Positions 8,606-17,834 of a stretch of DNA of 64,000 nt are shown here, in pieces. The stretch spans positions 1 to 64,000 of the forward strand of contig JBEKFQ010000010.1 in the NCBI GenBank assembly GCA_050013235.1. Direction: 5' to 3'. A program made the position numbers and the translations under genes. The DNA comes from RH-AL1 sp050013235. Lineage in GTDB: Bacteria; Pseudomonadota; Alphaproteobacteria; Rhizobiales; Beijerinckiaceae. How positions within the stretch are numbered: position 1 is the stretch's first letter; the number at the start of each line of letters is the position of its first letter. The notes beneath the pieces are model-generated. The model did not search any database, had not been told where the DNA came from, and saw only the letters and a program-made list of their open reading frames with translations.

Positions 8606-8709
8606 GAATCACTCCCCGTTTACAACGCTCCGCCAGCAGCCAAATCAGCGTGACGGTGGAAATGTAGTCCGCCCTTGGCAGCTTGTCCAAGCGCAAAATC
8701 CTCCTGTGG

Positions 8710-10893
8710 CTAAAAGCGCTTCCCATCCGGGAGCGGAACCTCCGCCGGCTTTGGGCTCGCTGGCAGGGCCGGACTCTCGGGTTGCCGTGGGACAGTGACG
8801 TCATGCGGCGCCGCGATTACGGGCTGCCCCGGCTCGGGAACAAGCGTGGGATGCGTTTCCAGAACCTCGGGCGTTTTCGGCTCCGGGACAGTGATTGGCG
8901 CAAAAGGTTTTACATCGACCCCAGTTGGCGCAACGGGTTCGGACGGCGCAACGGGCACGGCAAGATTCGTGGCTGGCGCCGGTTTCGCGGATGAGGGCGG
9001 CACCGCCGAAGCCGGAGCCCGCGCCGCCGGATGCACGGGCGCCGCGGCTTTAGCGGGAGCGGAAGCTCCGGCCGGCGGCTTTGCCTGCAAGACGGTGGGC
9101 CGCGCCAAAACCAGTTGGGGCGTAAACCGCGATCCTCCGCCGTCTTTCACCGGCACGATCATGCCGCTCGCATTGACCCTCACCACCGAGACGGGCAGAT
9201 CGTCTGGACCCGAGAAGGTGATTTTCCGGCTTCCATCCTCCTCGAACTCCACCAGTTTGACCGAGAGTAGCTCGTGATTTGGGCCCCGTTGCGTCGTCGC
9301 TCTGGCGGCGTGGATGCTCACGGCCGTCGCCGTCCAGATCACGCCCCCCGCGGGACCGGTCTGCGACAGCGTGCCGTTCGCGTAGGGATTGCCGGTCAAG
9401 CTGGCCCTGGACAGCACTTTACGATCGGGCCCCTCTTGGACGAGAAAGAGATGGCCCGATTTGTCGATCCCCTGCCCCACGCGCACGGGCACCCCCTCCC
9501 CGCTGCCGGGCTCGAAAATGCGTCCGGTCTCGAACGCCTCTCCGGGGCGGACCGGGAACGGAAGCGGCAAATCGTCGACATCGAGAGGCAAGAGCGGCGG
9601 CAGCCGGTCGTAAGGGGCGACGAGGTCCGGCGGCAACAGGCCCGCGGGCGGCGGCGGAATGGCGGCCTCATCCGGATCATCCGGAAACACGAAAGGACGA
9701 TTGATCAGCTCCAATTCGCCGGCACGCGGCGGCGGCAAGTCTTGATATCTGAAAAGCACGTCTTGATATCTAAAGAGCTCGAAGCGCGGCGGCGGCTCGA
9801 GCGGCGCCGGGATCGCCGCGAGCAGGCGCCGGGCGTCCGCGAAATGCGGCCCACGGGGATAGCGCCGCATGTAGGTCCAATAAGCAGGCGCCGTTCCGGC
9901 CCGGCAGGTCTGCGCCCAGATCGAAGCCTCCCGCCGCGCGGCAAGCAGCGTTGCGATACGCGGCGCCTGCGGATCTCCGGGATAGGCGCCGAGAAAAGCG
10001 GCATAATCTTGCAGCGTATCCCGCTCGATTGCTTCCCAAAACGCGGCGGAGGGCGCAAACGACGCAAGGGGTGGCGAAGCCGGGCTCGAACCCACCGGAG
10101 GCGCGGGTGGTGCAAAGGCAAACGCCCGCTCGAGCCTGCCCGCCGCAAAAGGCACGGCGGCCCCATTCGTCAAAGCGGTCACGCGCATGCGAAGCAGCCG
10201 GAGCATATCTTCCGCGCCAAGTCCGGGCTTCGTGATTACCCCAGCCAAGGCCGAAGCGAAGGGACCATAGTCGCCCTCGCCAGGACTCACGACAGCGCCC
10301 GGAGCGGTATTGAACACCTCGATCGAGCCCGGCGGCGGGGCATCCATCGCCAAACCGCTGGCGAGCGGCGGATCCTCGCGCAAAAACGCATTGGCGCGCG
10401 CGAGATCGAAAAAACTGATCCGCGCCTTGAGCGGCAGACGGTCGAGATCGCGAGAGAAATCCGCCAAGTTCACCGCCTGCGCCGGCACATCCACATCCCT
10501 CGAGATTTTCGCGTCGATGGGGACGAAAAAATTGCGGCCATCGAATTGCACGCCATATCCGGAGAGATAGACGGCCACGGCGGCATCTGGACCCGCCCGG
10601 CGGGCATCGGCGATAAAACTCGCGAAAGCGCGGCGGATGGCCCCGGCGGAGAGATCGGCATAAGCGGTGACGGCAAACCCCGATTTCGCAAGCGCCTGCG
10701 CCACCAAGCCGGCATCATTGGCACTGGTGGGAAGCGCGCCCGGACGATACCCGGCCTCGCCAATCACGAGAGCAAGACGGGGTTCCCCCGCCGCCACGCC
10801 AGCGCTGGCCGCCGAACAGGGCCCGGCCGCGACGACGCTCGCCACGGCGAGGGCTCCCAAACGGAGAATCAGACCAAACATCCGGTGCTTCAT
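8710..10893 (-). CDS. Secreted pseudo-caspase (caspase-fold p20 domain, catalytic dyad lost)
   Basis: A 727-residue protein with a signal peptide (about residues 1-29, cleavage near CSAASA). Residues about 38-250 form a peptidase C14 (caspase-like) p20 domain: RLALVIGEAGY, then YLSGYGVQFDGRNFFVPIDA, then FFDLARANAF. The His of the usual SGHG is Tyr113 and the Cys of the usual DACR is Ala165, so the dyad is missing and proteolysis is not expected. The middle has an FRYQD repeat (LFRYQD twice), and the last 150 residues are rich in Ala and Pro, suggesting a periplasmic linker or wall-associated tail. It may act as a scaffold or binding module; function unknown. Confidence 0.8.
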   Translation of the reverse strand: MKHRMFGLILRLGALAVASVVAAGPCSAASAGVAAGEPRLALVIGEAGYRPGALPTSANDAGLVAQALAKSGFAVTAYADLSAGAIRRAFASFIADARRAGPDAAVAVYLSGYGVQFDGRNFFVPIDAKISRDVDVPAQAVNLADFSRDLDRLPLKARISFFDLARANAFLREDPPLASGLAMDAPPPGSIEVFNTAPGAVVSPGEGDYGPFASALAGVITKPGLGAEDMLRLLRMRVTALTNGAAVPFAAGRLERAFAFAPPAPPVGSSPASPPLASFAPSAAFWEAIERDTLQDYAAFLGAYPGDPQAPRIATLLAARREASIWAQTCRAGTAPAYWTYMRRYPRGPHFADARRLLAAIPAPLEPPPRFELFRYQDVLFRYQDLPPPRAGELELINRPFVFPDDPDEAAIPPPPAGLLPPDLVAPYDRLPPLLPLDVDDLPLPFPVRPGEAFETGRIFEPGSGEGVPVRVGQGIDKSGHLFLVQEGPDRKVLSRASLTGNPYANGTLSQTGPAGGVIWTATAVSIHAARATTQRGPNHELLSVKLVEFEEDGSRKITFSGPDDLPVSVVRVNASGMIVPVKDGGGSRFTPQLVLARPTVLQAKPPAGASAPAKAAAPVHPAARAPASAVPPSSAKPAPATNLAVPVAPSEPVAPTGVDVKPFAPITVPEPKTPEVLETHPTLVPEPGQPVIAAPHDVTVPRQPESPALPASPKPAEVPLPDGKRF

Positions 10894-10960
10894 GCGGGGA
10901 GATTATGGTGCCCATGAAGAGGGACGTAAACCCGCGGACCGGCGGGCAGCTCCGGCTCCC

Positions 10961-11593
10961 TCATAGCAGGGCAGCCACGGCCTGGCGAAGCGCGGGCAGA
11001 ACATCGGCCTCGAACCAGGGGTTGTTTTTCAGCCAGCCGCTATTGCGCCAGGAGGGATGCGGCAAGGCGAAAACGCGCGGGCCGCCACCGGAAAAGTCCT
11101 GCCAGCCCCGGACCAGATCTTCCAGTTTGAACGAGGCCGGAAGCGGCCGCCCGAGCCGATGAAAATGATAGGCTTGGGCATAGCGGCCAATGGCGAGAAC
11201 GAGGTCCACTTGAGGCAGGAGGGCAAAAAGCTGATCGTGCCACAAGGACGCGCATTCCCGGCGCGGTGGCAGATCGCCCTTGTCCGGCGTATGGCCGGGA
11301 AAACAAAAACCCATCGGCACGATGAGAAGCCGCGACGCATCGTAAAATTGCGCGCGGCCGATCCCCATCCATTCCCTCAGCCGGTCGCCGGAGGGGTCGT
11401 CGAAAGGGAGCCCGCTGGTATGCGCGCGAATCCCCGGCGCCTGCCCCGCGACGAGAATCCGGGCCCGCTCCGAAACTTGCAGGATGGGGCGCGGCTCGTG
11501 CGGCAGGGCCGGCGGGAAAAGCGGTTGATCCCGGCACAGCCGGCAGGCCCGGATGCTGGCGGCCAATTGTTTCAAACTGATGCTGCTGGTCAT
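10961..11593 (-). CDS. Uracil-DNA glycosylase family protein (COG1573-like)
   Basis: A 210-residue member of the family 4/5-like uracil-DNA glycosylase superfamily. ILVAGQAPGIRAH carries the GxxPG motif and ALPHPSWRN carries the HPS motif that contacts DNA. CRLCRDQ near the N-terminus resembles the first pair of iron-sulphur cysteines in family 4 enzymes; the second pair is not obvious, so cluster binding is uncertain. The GQAPGIRAHxSGxPFDDPSG signature marks a sub-branch whose glycosylase activity is not well established. It starts close to the divergent histidine kinase gene, 78 bp away. Confidence 0.8.
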   Translation of the reverse strand: MTSSISLKQLAASIRACRLCRDQPLFPPALPHEPRPILQVSERARILVAGQAPGIRAHTSGLPFDDPSGDRLREWMGIGRAQFYDASRLLIVPMGFCFPGHTPDKGDLPPRRECASLWHDQLFALLPQVDLVLAIGRYAQAYHFHRLGRPLPASFKLEDLVRGWQDFSGGGPRVFALPHPSWRNSGWLKNNPWFEADVLPALRQAVAALL

Positions 11594-11671
11594 GTCAATT
11601 CTTTCGATCTTGAAAGCCTGTCCTTAATCTTTCCAGTCCACTCTCCAAGTCAGGAAACGTCTAACGATGCG

Positions 11672-13249
11672 ATGGCTGTTGCGGGAATGAGCGAAGTTAC
11701 GGCTGAAATGATCGAGCGCGGACGCGGCGGAGACCCCCGCCTGATCGCGGAGCGCCGCCGGCTTTCGTTGAAAGTCCGCGAGGCCCGGGAAAAGCTGACC
11801 TCCTCGGGCAGCGGGCACCGGACCTTCGATCTCGAATTGCTGCGCCTTTACGCGGCACGCCGGCGCGGTGCTTCGATCGGCCTGTTTTGCGTCAGTTTGG
11901 CGATTGCGATCGTGGCCATGCAATGGGTCAATTACGACTCCATCGCAATTTGGCTCGGCATGAACACGGCGGCCATCCTCATCGGACTCGGCCTGGCGAC
12001 GTTTTTTCTCAAGCAGCCTTCCACGAATGTGAACGTCGTTTATTGGGGACGTGTTTTCACCGTGGCCGAAACGATCCAAGGGATCGGCTGGGCGCTCAGT
12101 ATTTATATCGTTTTCGACGTGCAGGAGCCACGGGCCGCGGCCTTCGTTCTCATCGCGCTTCTTCTCGTCGGCGCGATGAACGCGACCGTGACGGCCTCCA
12201 TCCCGGCGGCGGTCTATGGCGGCTTGATGCCGATGACGGTCGCCATCGTCGGCCTTTTGCGTCCCGCCAGCCTCGTCGACACCAACGCCCTGCTGGCGGA
12301 ACTGGCGTTCGGCACGCAGCTCTATTTCGCGGTGATGGCGCGAAGGCTTTATGTATCGTCCTTGGAAGCTCTGTCGTTCCAGGCGGAAAAAGACGAATTG
12401 ATCGCCGAACTCGAACAGAGCAAGACGAATAGCGACCTCGCCCGCCGCCGCGCGGAAGAATCCAATCTGGCGAAATCCCGCTTTCTCGCCACGATGAGCC
12501 ATGAATTGCGCACGCCGCTCAACGCCATCTTGGGCTTCTCCGAGGTGATGAAGGGCGAGTTGTTCGGCCCGCACGCGGTGCCGGCCTATAAGGAATATTC
12601 CGGCGACATCCATTCGAGCGGCGAGCATCTCTTGATGCTGATCAACGAAATTCTCGACCTCTCCCGCGTCGAGGCCGGCCGCTACGACCTGCGCGAGGAA
12701 TCCGTCGATCTGCAAGGCATCATCGACGAATGCCGTCATTTGATGACGCTCCGCGCGCGCAAGAAAGACATCACCATCAGCCAGACCATGGCGACCGCTC
12801 TGCCGCGCCTCTGGGCCGACGAACGGGCGGTCCGGCAGGTCGCGCTCAATCTCTTGTCCAACGCGATCAAATTCACGCCGCCGGGCGGGTCCGTCACCAT
12901 CAAGGCCGGCTGGAGCGAGGATGGCGGGCAGTTCTTCTCCATCAGCGATACCGGGCAAGGGATTCCGGAAAACGAGATTGCCGTCGTCATGTCGAGCTTT
13001 GGCCGGGGCACCCTGGCGCAAAAAACCGCCGAGGAAGGCACCGGGCTTGGCCTGCCGATCGTCAAGGGCCTCGTCGATCTCCACGGCGGCACGTTCACGC
13101 TGAAATCCCGCGTCCGCGAAGGCACGGAAGTCACCGTCAGCTTCCCGCCCGGACGCGTGATGGACGCCCTGCCCGCCATGGCGGTGGAACAGCAAGAACG
13201 CCGGAAACATCAGCGCGATCTCAACCCGCCAATGCGCTCGGCGGCTTAG
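11672..13249 (+). CDS. Membrane-bound sensor histidine kinase
   Basis: A 525-residue histidine kinase. A cytoplasmic N-terminal segment (about 1-60) precedes six to seven hydrophobic helices (about 65-240) that form the sensor. HisKA follows, with the phospho-acceptor His277 in ATMSHELRTPLNAILGFSE. The HATPase_c domain has the N box LNLLSNAIKFTPP, G1 ISDTGQGIPEN and G2 EGTGLGLPIVKGLVDLHGG. The frame is open for 200 codons upstream over the convergent glycosylase gene, but the true start is one of the ATGs at 11672 or 11687. There is no adjacent response regulator, so this is an orphan kinase; the DivJ/PleC/PdhS-like style of HisKA suggests a cell-cycle or developmental phosphorelay, which is inference. 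Confidence 0.87.
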   Translation: MAVAGMSEVTAEMIERGRGGDPRLIAERRRLSLKVREAREKLTSSGSGHRTFDLELLRLYAARRRGASIGLFCVSLAIAIVAMQWVNYDSIAIWLGMNTAAILIGLGLATFFLKQPSTNVNVVYWGRVFTVAETIQGIGWALSIYIVFDVQEPRAAAFVLIALLLVGAMNATVTASIPAAVYGGLMPMTVAIVGLLRPASLVDTNALLAELAFGTQLYFAVMARRLYVSSLEALSFQAEKDELIAELEQSKTNSDLARRRAEESNLAKSRFLATMSHELRTPLNAILGFSEVMKGELFGPHAVPAYKEYSGDIHSSGEHLLMLINEILDLSRVEAGRYDLREESVDLQGIIDECRHLMTLRARKKDITISQTMATALPRLWADERAVRQVALNLLSNAIKFTPPGGSVTIKAGWSEDGGQFFSISDTGQGIPENEIAVVMSSFGRGTLAQKTAEEGTGLGLPIVKGLVDLHGGTFTLKSRVREGTEVTVSFPPGRVMDALPAMAVEQQERRKHQRDLNPPMRSAA

Positions 13250-13290
13250 GGGCGTATCTCGAAGTAAACCACGGGCCGAGGTTCGAGGAG

Positions 13291-14313
13291 TTACGCGATC
13301 TTCCCGGCCACCCCCGCCTCAGCGAAGGTCGCCATGTCCCGCGTGCAAGCGAGCGCGGCTTTGAAAATGCCGAGCGCCAAGGCGGCTCCGGTGCCCTCGC
13401 CGAGCCGCATGCCGAGATCGAGCAACGGCTCCTTGCCGAGCCGCTTCAGCACGGCGCGGTGGGCTTGCTCCGCCGAGACATGACCCGCGATGCAATGATC
13501 GAGCGCGGTTGCGTCGAGCGCCTGGAGCACCGCCGCCGCCGCGCAGACCACGAAGCCGTCGAGGATCACGGGGACGCGCTGCATCCGCGCCGCCAGGATC
13601 GCCCCGGCAATCGCCGCGATCTCGCGCCCGCCCAAGCGGCGCAGCACTTCAAGCGGGTCGTCCAAATGATCGCGGTGCAAGGCGATCGCCGTCTCCACCG
13701 CCGCGATCTTGCGCTCCAGCACGCGATCGTTGGCGCCCGTGCCGCGCCCGACCCAATCCGCCGCGGCGCCGCCATAGAGCGCGGTGTAAATCGCCGCCGC
13801 GATGGTCGTATTGCCGATCCCCATTTCACCCAGACAGAGCAGATCGACATCGCCCGCGATGGCTTCCATGCCGAACGCGATGGTCGCCGCGCAAGCCGCC
13901 TCGTCCATGGCCGGGCCTTCCGTGATATCGATGGTGGGAATATCGAGCGCGAGTTCGAACACTTTGAGGCCGATGCCGTAGGTCGCGCAAATCTGATTGA
14001 TCGCCGCCCCGCCCGCCGAAAAATTCTCCAACATGGCCCGCGTCACCGAGGCGGGATAGGCGGAGACGCCCTTCGCCGTCACGCCGTGATTACCGGCAAA
14101 AACCGCCACGAGCGAATGATCGATCGTGGGCTCGGGCTTGTCCTGCCAACTCGCGAGAAAGGCGGTGAGATCGTCGAGACGGCCAAGCGAACCCGCGGGC
14201 TTGGTCAATTGGGCCTGGCGCTCGCGCACCGCCGCCTCCGCATGTTTCGATCCCTCCGGCATGAGCGGAAGCAAAGCCCGGATATCGCAGAAGGGAAGAC
14301 CGCTGGCTGCCAT
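13291..14313 (-). CDS. cobT: Nicotinate-nucleotide--dimethylbenzimidazole phosphoribosyltransferase
   Basis: CobT, 340 residues, makes alpha-ribazole phosphate from nicotinate mononucleotide and 5,6-dimethylbenzimidazole for the lower ligand of cobalamin. Signatures: TKPAGSLGRLDDL, FAGNHGVTAKGVSAYP, GEMGIGNTT and the C-terminal LLDLGMRLGEGTGA with the catalytic Glu. Length is normal. It is divergent from cobS, the next enzyme, across 92 bp, in which I see no cobalamin riboswitch. Its presence fits the B12-dependent radical SAM enzyme at 24829. Confidence 0.96.
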   Translation of the reverse strand: MAASGLPFCDIRALLPLMPEGSKHAEAAVRERQAQLTKPAGSLGRLDDLTAFLASWQDKPEPTIDHSLVAVFAGNHGVTAKGVSAYPASVTRAMLENFSAGGAAINQICATYGIGLKVFELALDIPTIDITEGPAMDEAACAATIAFGMEAIAGDVDLLCLGEMGIGNTTIAAAIYTALYGGAAADWVGRGTGANDRVLERKIAAVETAIALHRDHLDDPLEVLRRLGGREIAAIAGAILAARMQRVPVILDGFVVCAAAAVLQALDATALDHCIAGHVSAEQAHRAVLKRLGKEPLLDLGMRLGEGTGAALALGIFKAALACTRDMATFAEAGVAGKIA

Positions 14314-14405
14314 GTTGTCCTCGTCAGTGAAGCCTGCCTCTTAGCCCTGGGTAATCCAAAAGGAAATCATCGAATTCAGGGGAAGCCCTCGACAAACCCA
14401 CGTGC

Positions 14406-15200
14406 ATGGGAGATGAGCGGCTGATGTTGCCAACACCTCTCGCCGATCTCCTGATCTGCCTCCGCTTCTTCACCCGCCTGCCGCTTCCGGCGGGTTCCCG
14501 CGAAATCGCGCTGGGCCGCGAGGGCCTGGCGCAGGCCGTCGTCATGATTCCGCTCGCCGGCGCCATCGCCGGCTTCGGCCCGGTTCTCGTCCTGGCCGGC
14601 GCCAGCGCCTTGGGCCTGCCGCCGCTGGTGGCCGCGCCGCTCGCCATCGCGGCGCTCGTATTGCTGACCGGCGCCCTACACGAGGACGGCCTGGCCGATT
14701 GCGCCGACGGGTTTGGCGGCGGACGCACCCGCGAACGCAAGCTCGAGATCATGCGCGACAGCCGCATCGGCACCTTTGGCGCTTGCGCCGTGGGACTGTC
14801 TCTTTATCTCCGCATCGCCTGCCTGACCGTGATCGCCGCCCGCGACATGCCGCTGGCGGCCGGCGCGCTCGTCGCAAGCGGGGCCCTTTCGCGCACACTG
14901 TGTCTCCTGCCTCTGATGGTCCTGCCGCCGGCGCGGGAAGGCGGCGCGGGCGCCGCGGCCACCGGCCTGTCCAGGACGCGCTACGCCGTGGCGTTGGGAA
15001 TTGCCCTCGCGATCGCCACTTTGCCCCTGTTTGCCGGCGCCTCGCCGGGGCATACCGCAGCCGCTTGCGCCGCGGCGGCGATCGCGGCAGCATTGGCCAC
15101 GCTCCTCGCCCGGCGCGAGATCGCGGGCCAGACCGGCGATGTCGCGGGGGCCACGCAACAAGTGGCGGAACTCGCGATGCTGCTGGTTTTCGCCGGTTAG
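14406..15200 (+). CDS. cobS: Adenosylcobinamide-GDP ribazoletransferase (cobalamin synthase)
   Basis: CobS (also called CobV), 264 residues, an integral inner-membrane enzyme joining adenosylcobinamide-GDP with alpha-ribazole to give adenosylcobalamin. FFTRLPLP near the start, EDGLADCADGFGGG and MRDSRIGTFGA are the family motifs around the metal-binding active site; about six membrane helices follow. GDVAGATQQVAEL near the end is the conserved terminal motif. The ATG at 14406 and the one at 14424 are both possible; GGGAG at 14408 would serve the second. A strong hairpin terminator follows at 15221. Confidence 0.95.
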   Translation: MGDERLMLPTPLADLLICLRFFTRLPLPAGSREIALGREGLAQAVVMIPLAGAIAGFGPVLVLAGASALGLPPLVAAPLAIAALVLLTGALHEDGLADCADGFGGGRTRERKLEIMRDSRIGTFGACAVGLSLYLRIACLTVIAARDMPLAAGALVASGALSRTLCLLPLMVLPPAREGGAGAAATGLSRTRYAVALGIALAIATLPLFAGASPGHTAAACAAAAIAAALATLLARREIAGQTGDVAGATQQVAELAMLLVFAG

Positions 15201-15220
15201 ACAGAAGAAGCCGCAAAAAG

Positions 15221-15249
15221 AAAGGCGGCGGGACGAACCCGCCGCCTTT
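15221..15249. terminator. Hairpin terminator between cobS and nlpD-like gene
   Basis: AAAGGCGGCGGG and CCCGCCGCCTTT form a perfect 12-bp stem with a short loop, flanked by A-rich and T-rich ends on the two strands. It lies 21 bp after the cobS stop and between convergent genes, so it can work for both directions. Confidence 0.8.
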
Positions 15250-15368
15250 ACCAACTCCCGCTGCTCGTGTCTCGCGGGTAACGGGAGTGGATCTCGTGGT
15301 CCTCGTTCAGCCAGCCCTCCGCGCAGGAGACAACCAGCTAGACGCTCGAGGCTAAACTTTGGAGGCGA

Positions 15369-16640
15369 TCAGGTATGATCGCCGCCGGCCAGGAACTGCG
15401 TGGGGTCGACCGGCGTCGAACCTTTGCGCAGTTCGAAATGCAATTGCGGCGACGCGACATTGCCGCTCTGCCCGGATTTCGCGATGACCTGGCCGCGCTT
15501 CACCTGCTCCCCGCGTTTCACGTCCAGCTCGCCATTATTGGCATAGGCCGAGACATAACCATTGGGGTGGCGGATCAGCACCAAATTGCCAAAACCCTTG
15601 ATCTCGCTGCCGGCGTAAGCGACGACGCCGGATTCCGCGGCCTTGACCGCCGTGCCTTCCGGCACCGCTATATTGATGCCGTCATTGCCGCCGGACTTGA
15701 AGCCCTGAATGATGCGTCCCCGCGCGGGCCAACGAAACTCGGGGTTTGCGGCGGTGCTCACGGGGACCGGCGGCGGCAGGCTCGCGGTCGGGGTCGCATC
15801 CACCACCGGGCCCGTCTTTTTGACAGGAACCTCTTCGGCCTTCGCCGTTTTGACCGGCTTTACGGGCTCGGTATGGGCGGCAACCGGCTTCGCGGCGATC
15901 TCGGCTTTCTTGACCGGCTCGGCCTTTTTGACGATAGCCTCGGCATGTCCATGATCTTTTGCGGGAACCGCCTGCGGCGCCTTGGCGGTTTTCCGCTCCA
16001 GGAGCTTCTCGCGCGCCGAATGATCGTGCTTCGGCTTATCGGCAACAACCGGCTTCACGGACGCGGCGGCCGTATGAACCGCCGGCGCCCCCGAGGCGCT
16101 ATAGACCGGGATCACGATGCGGGTGCCGGCGTGAATCTGCGACGATGCGTTCAATCCGTTGACGTGCAAGAGAACGTCCGGCGGAACATTGTAACGTTCG
16201 CCCAGAATTTGCGCGGTTTCGCCCTGCGCGGCAATGACGGGCATGCCGCCCTGCGCGGACCAGCCGCCGTGGCCTGAACCAATCGAGGCCGTCGCCGTTT
16301 CGGCGTGCATGGGAGCTGGCCCCTCCGCCAACTTCGGGCTTTCATGCGCGGGCGCCTCGTAATTCGCATATTGCGGCCCGACATGACGCTCGGGTAGGGA
16401 ACCGGTCTGTTCGGGAGCCGGGAGAGGCTGGGAAAAGATCGGAGAGGGCGCTGGCGCGGGATGATAATCGCGATCTGGGGCCGGCTGGCGATCAGCCGAA
16501 GCTGTCGCGAAAGGATTGTCGAGGGGATTGGACGAGAGGCGGCCAGAATCCGCGCACCCTGCAAGCAAAGCCGCCGCCGCGCCCGCCAGGGCAAACCGGG
16601 TAAGACGGCGTGAGCCGGAAATCGTACAAACTTTACGCAT
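15369..16640 (-). CDS. NlpD/EnvC-like lipoprotein: LysM plus degenerate M23 (LytM) domain
   Basis: A 423-residue outer-membrane-type lipoprotein. The signal peptide ends in the lipobox LLAGCADS, so the lipid is on Cys29. A LysM domain (about 135-180, with AQGETAQILGERYNVPPDVLL) binds peptidoglycan, a long Lys/Ala/Pro-rich linker follows, and the last 110 residues are an M23 (LytM) domain. The zinc ligands are incomplete: the usual HxGxD is NDGINIA and the HxH is QLHFEL. It is therefore probably an activator of division amidases and not a peptidase, as for NlpD and EnvC. surE and pcm lie upstream in the same orientation, the classical nlpD neighbourhood, but gfa is inserted in the opposite orientation. 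Confidence 0.86.
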   Translation of the reverse strand: MRKVCTISGSRRLTRFALAGAAAALLAGCADSGRLSSNPLDNPFATASADRQPAPDRDYHPAPAPSPIFSQPLPAPEQTGSLPERHVGPQYANYEAPAHESPKLAEGPAPMHAETATASIGSGHGGWSAQGGMPVIAAQGETAQILGERYNVPPDVLLHVNGLNASSQIHAGTRIVIPVYSASGAPAVHTAAASVKPVVADKPKHDHSAREKLLERKTAKAPQAVPAKDHGHAEAIVKKAEPVKKAEIAAKPVAAHTEPVKPVKTAKAEEVPVKKTGPVVDATPTASLPPPVPVSTAANPEFRWPARGRIIQGFKSGGNDGINIAVPEGTAVKAAESGVVAYAGSEIKGFGNLVLIRHPNGYVSAYANNGELDVKRGEQVKRGQVIAKSGQSGNVASPQLHFELRKGSTPVDPTQFLAGGDHT

Positions 16641-17109
16641 GACGCAACCTACAAACGCGGGTTCAGTAGGTGCATTAACGATGATGCGAGTTAAGGGAGA
16701 GTTTAAGATAAACAGCTTTTCCCAAAAAAGACCCTGAAGTTAAACTTAACGAATATTAAGTATCTCTAAGGCAACAGAGAGAACCCAAATCGCCCAGGGC
16801 GGCCGTACGAAAAATTAAAAGCCGTGAAATCCAGCGGCGGCCTTGGCGACGGCGCGGGGCACGTTGCAAGAAAGAATTTGGCACGTCGCAGGCCTTTAAT
16901 CGCTCAGGCGTAAAGTTGTTACAATATAACGCTAAAAAAATTTGAACTCTCCATACGAAACTTAAGCGCACCTATCTCTTATGCAGCTTTCAAACGGAGC
17001 CATTCGCCGCTAAAAGGTCAAACTGGTTGCCCCTAAGCCCTGGACGTCCCCGGCGAAGGCGCCCGTGTCAAACTGATGCTCGCACACTCATTTACCCGGA
17101 AGGTCTTAG
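16641..17109. other. 469-bp intergenic region, AT-rich, no gene seen
   Basis: Holds the divergent control regions of the nlpD-like gene and gfa. Six TTAA tetramers cluster between 16675 and 16759, resembling CtrA half-sites, but none is paired with the required 7-bp spacing (the closest pair, 16691 and 16703, has 8). No convincing ORF, RNA gene or repeat copy was found here. Confidence 0.5.
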
Positions 17110-17790
17110 ATGGCTACTCCTGCTCTTCACCCAGCAATAGATAATGGAATCACTCCCGGCGTTCCCGGCTTCAGCGGCGGCACGCTGCATTGCCATTGCC
17201 CGGCCAACAAGGTCGAAGTCACCATTACAGGTGATGTCGCGCATAACCACGCCTGTGGCTGCTCCAAGTGCTGGAAGCCGGCCGGCGCGGTATTCTCGAT
17301 CGTCGGCGTTGTCCCCGTCGCCAATCTCAAGGTCACGGCGCATCCGGAAAAGCTCAAGATCGTCGACGAAAGCGCGACGATCCAGCGCCATGCCTGCAAG
17401 GACTGCGGCGTTCATATGTACGGCCGCATCGTGAAGGATCACCCTTTCAAGGGTCTCGACTTCGTTCACACCGAGTTGAGCGATGCCAAGGGCTGGCAGC
17501 CGCCGCAGTTCGCGGCCTTCGTCTCCTCGATCATCGAGCAAGGTTACGAGCCCTCGGGCATGGATGCCGTCCGCGCCCGCTTTAAAGCGCTTGGCCTTGC
17601 CACTTACGATGCTTTGTCCCCGCCGCTGATGGATGCGATCGCCTCCTACACCGCGCAGAAGGCAGGCACGGCCTATGTCGAGAAGCCGGCAGCGGCTCCA
17701 AAGGCAGCAGCCCCGAAGCCCGCTACCGCTCCGGCGCCGCAAGCGCAGGGCTTTTTTGGTTGGCTCTCTTCGCTGTTTGGCGGCAAGTAA
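17110..17790 (+). CDS. gfa: S-(hydroxymethyl)glutathione synthase (formaldehyde-activating Gfa)
   Basis: A Gfa-family protein, 226 residues, that promotes the adduct of formaldehyde and glutathione for oxidation by glutathione-dependent formaldehyde dehydrogenase. The zinc cysteines are visible in LHCHCPANKV, ACGCSKCWKP and HACKDCGVHMYG, followed by GLDFVHTEL. GGAAGG precedes the ATG. The Paracoccus enzyme has 194 residues; this one has an extra Ala/Pro/Lys-rich linker ending in GFFGWLSSLFGGK, a short hydrophobic tail that might touch a membrane. It sits alone between pcm and the nlpD-like gene in the opposite orientation, which suggests a later insertion into that cluster. No formaldehyde dehydrogenase is present in the window. 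Confidence 0.92.
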   Translation: MATPALHPAIDNGITPGVPGFSGGTLHCHCPANKVEVTITGDVAHNHACGCSKCWKPAGAVFSIVGVVPVANLKVTAHPEKLKIVDESATIQRHACKDCGVHMYGRIVKDHPFKGLDFVHTELSDAKGWQPPQFAAFVSSIIEQGYEPSGMDAVRARFKALGLATYDALSPPLMDAIASYTAQKAGTAYVEKPAAAPKAAAPKPATAPAPQAQGFFGWLSSLFGGK

Positions 17791-17810
17791 GATCTAGAAA
17801 TCCGAGGCAA

Positions 17811-17834
17811 CGCGGCGGCTATAAGGCCGCCGCG
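17811..17834. terminator. Bidirectional hairpin between gfa and pcm
   Basis: CGCGGCGGC and GCCGCCGCG form a 9-bp GC-rich stem with a 6-base loop, located between the convergent stops of gfa (17790) and pcm (17819) and overlapping the last codons of pcm. There is no long U tract. Confidence 0.6.

Noticed and set aside
9274..10917. 547-codon plus-strand frame opposite the pseudo-caspase
   Set aside because: Arg-rich shadow of a high-GC gene; the reverse strand has signal peptide and caspase-fold signatures.
14314..14405. Possible cobalamin riboswitch between cobT and cobS
   Set aside because: Only 92 bp and no B12-box-like sequence or extended stems.
16675..16759. CtrA sites upstream of the nlpD-like gene
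   Set aside because: Six TTAA tetramers, but none paired at seven-base spacing.
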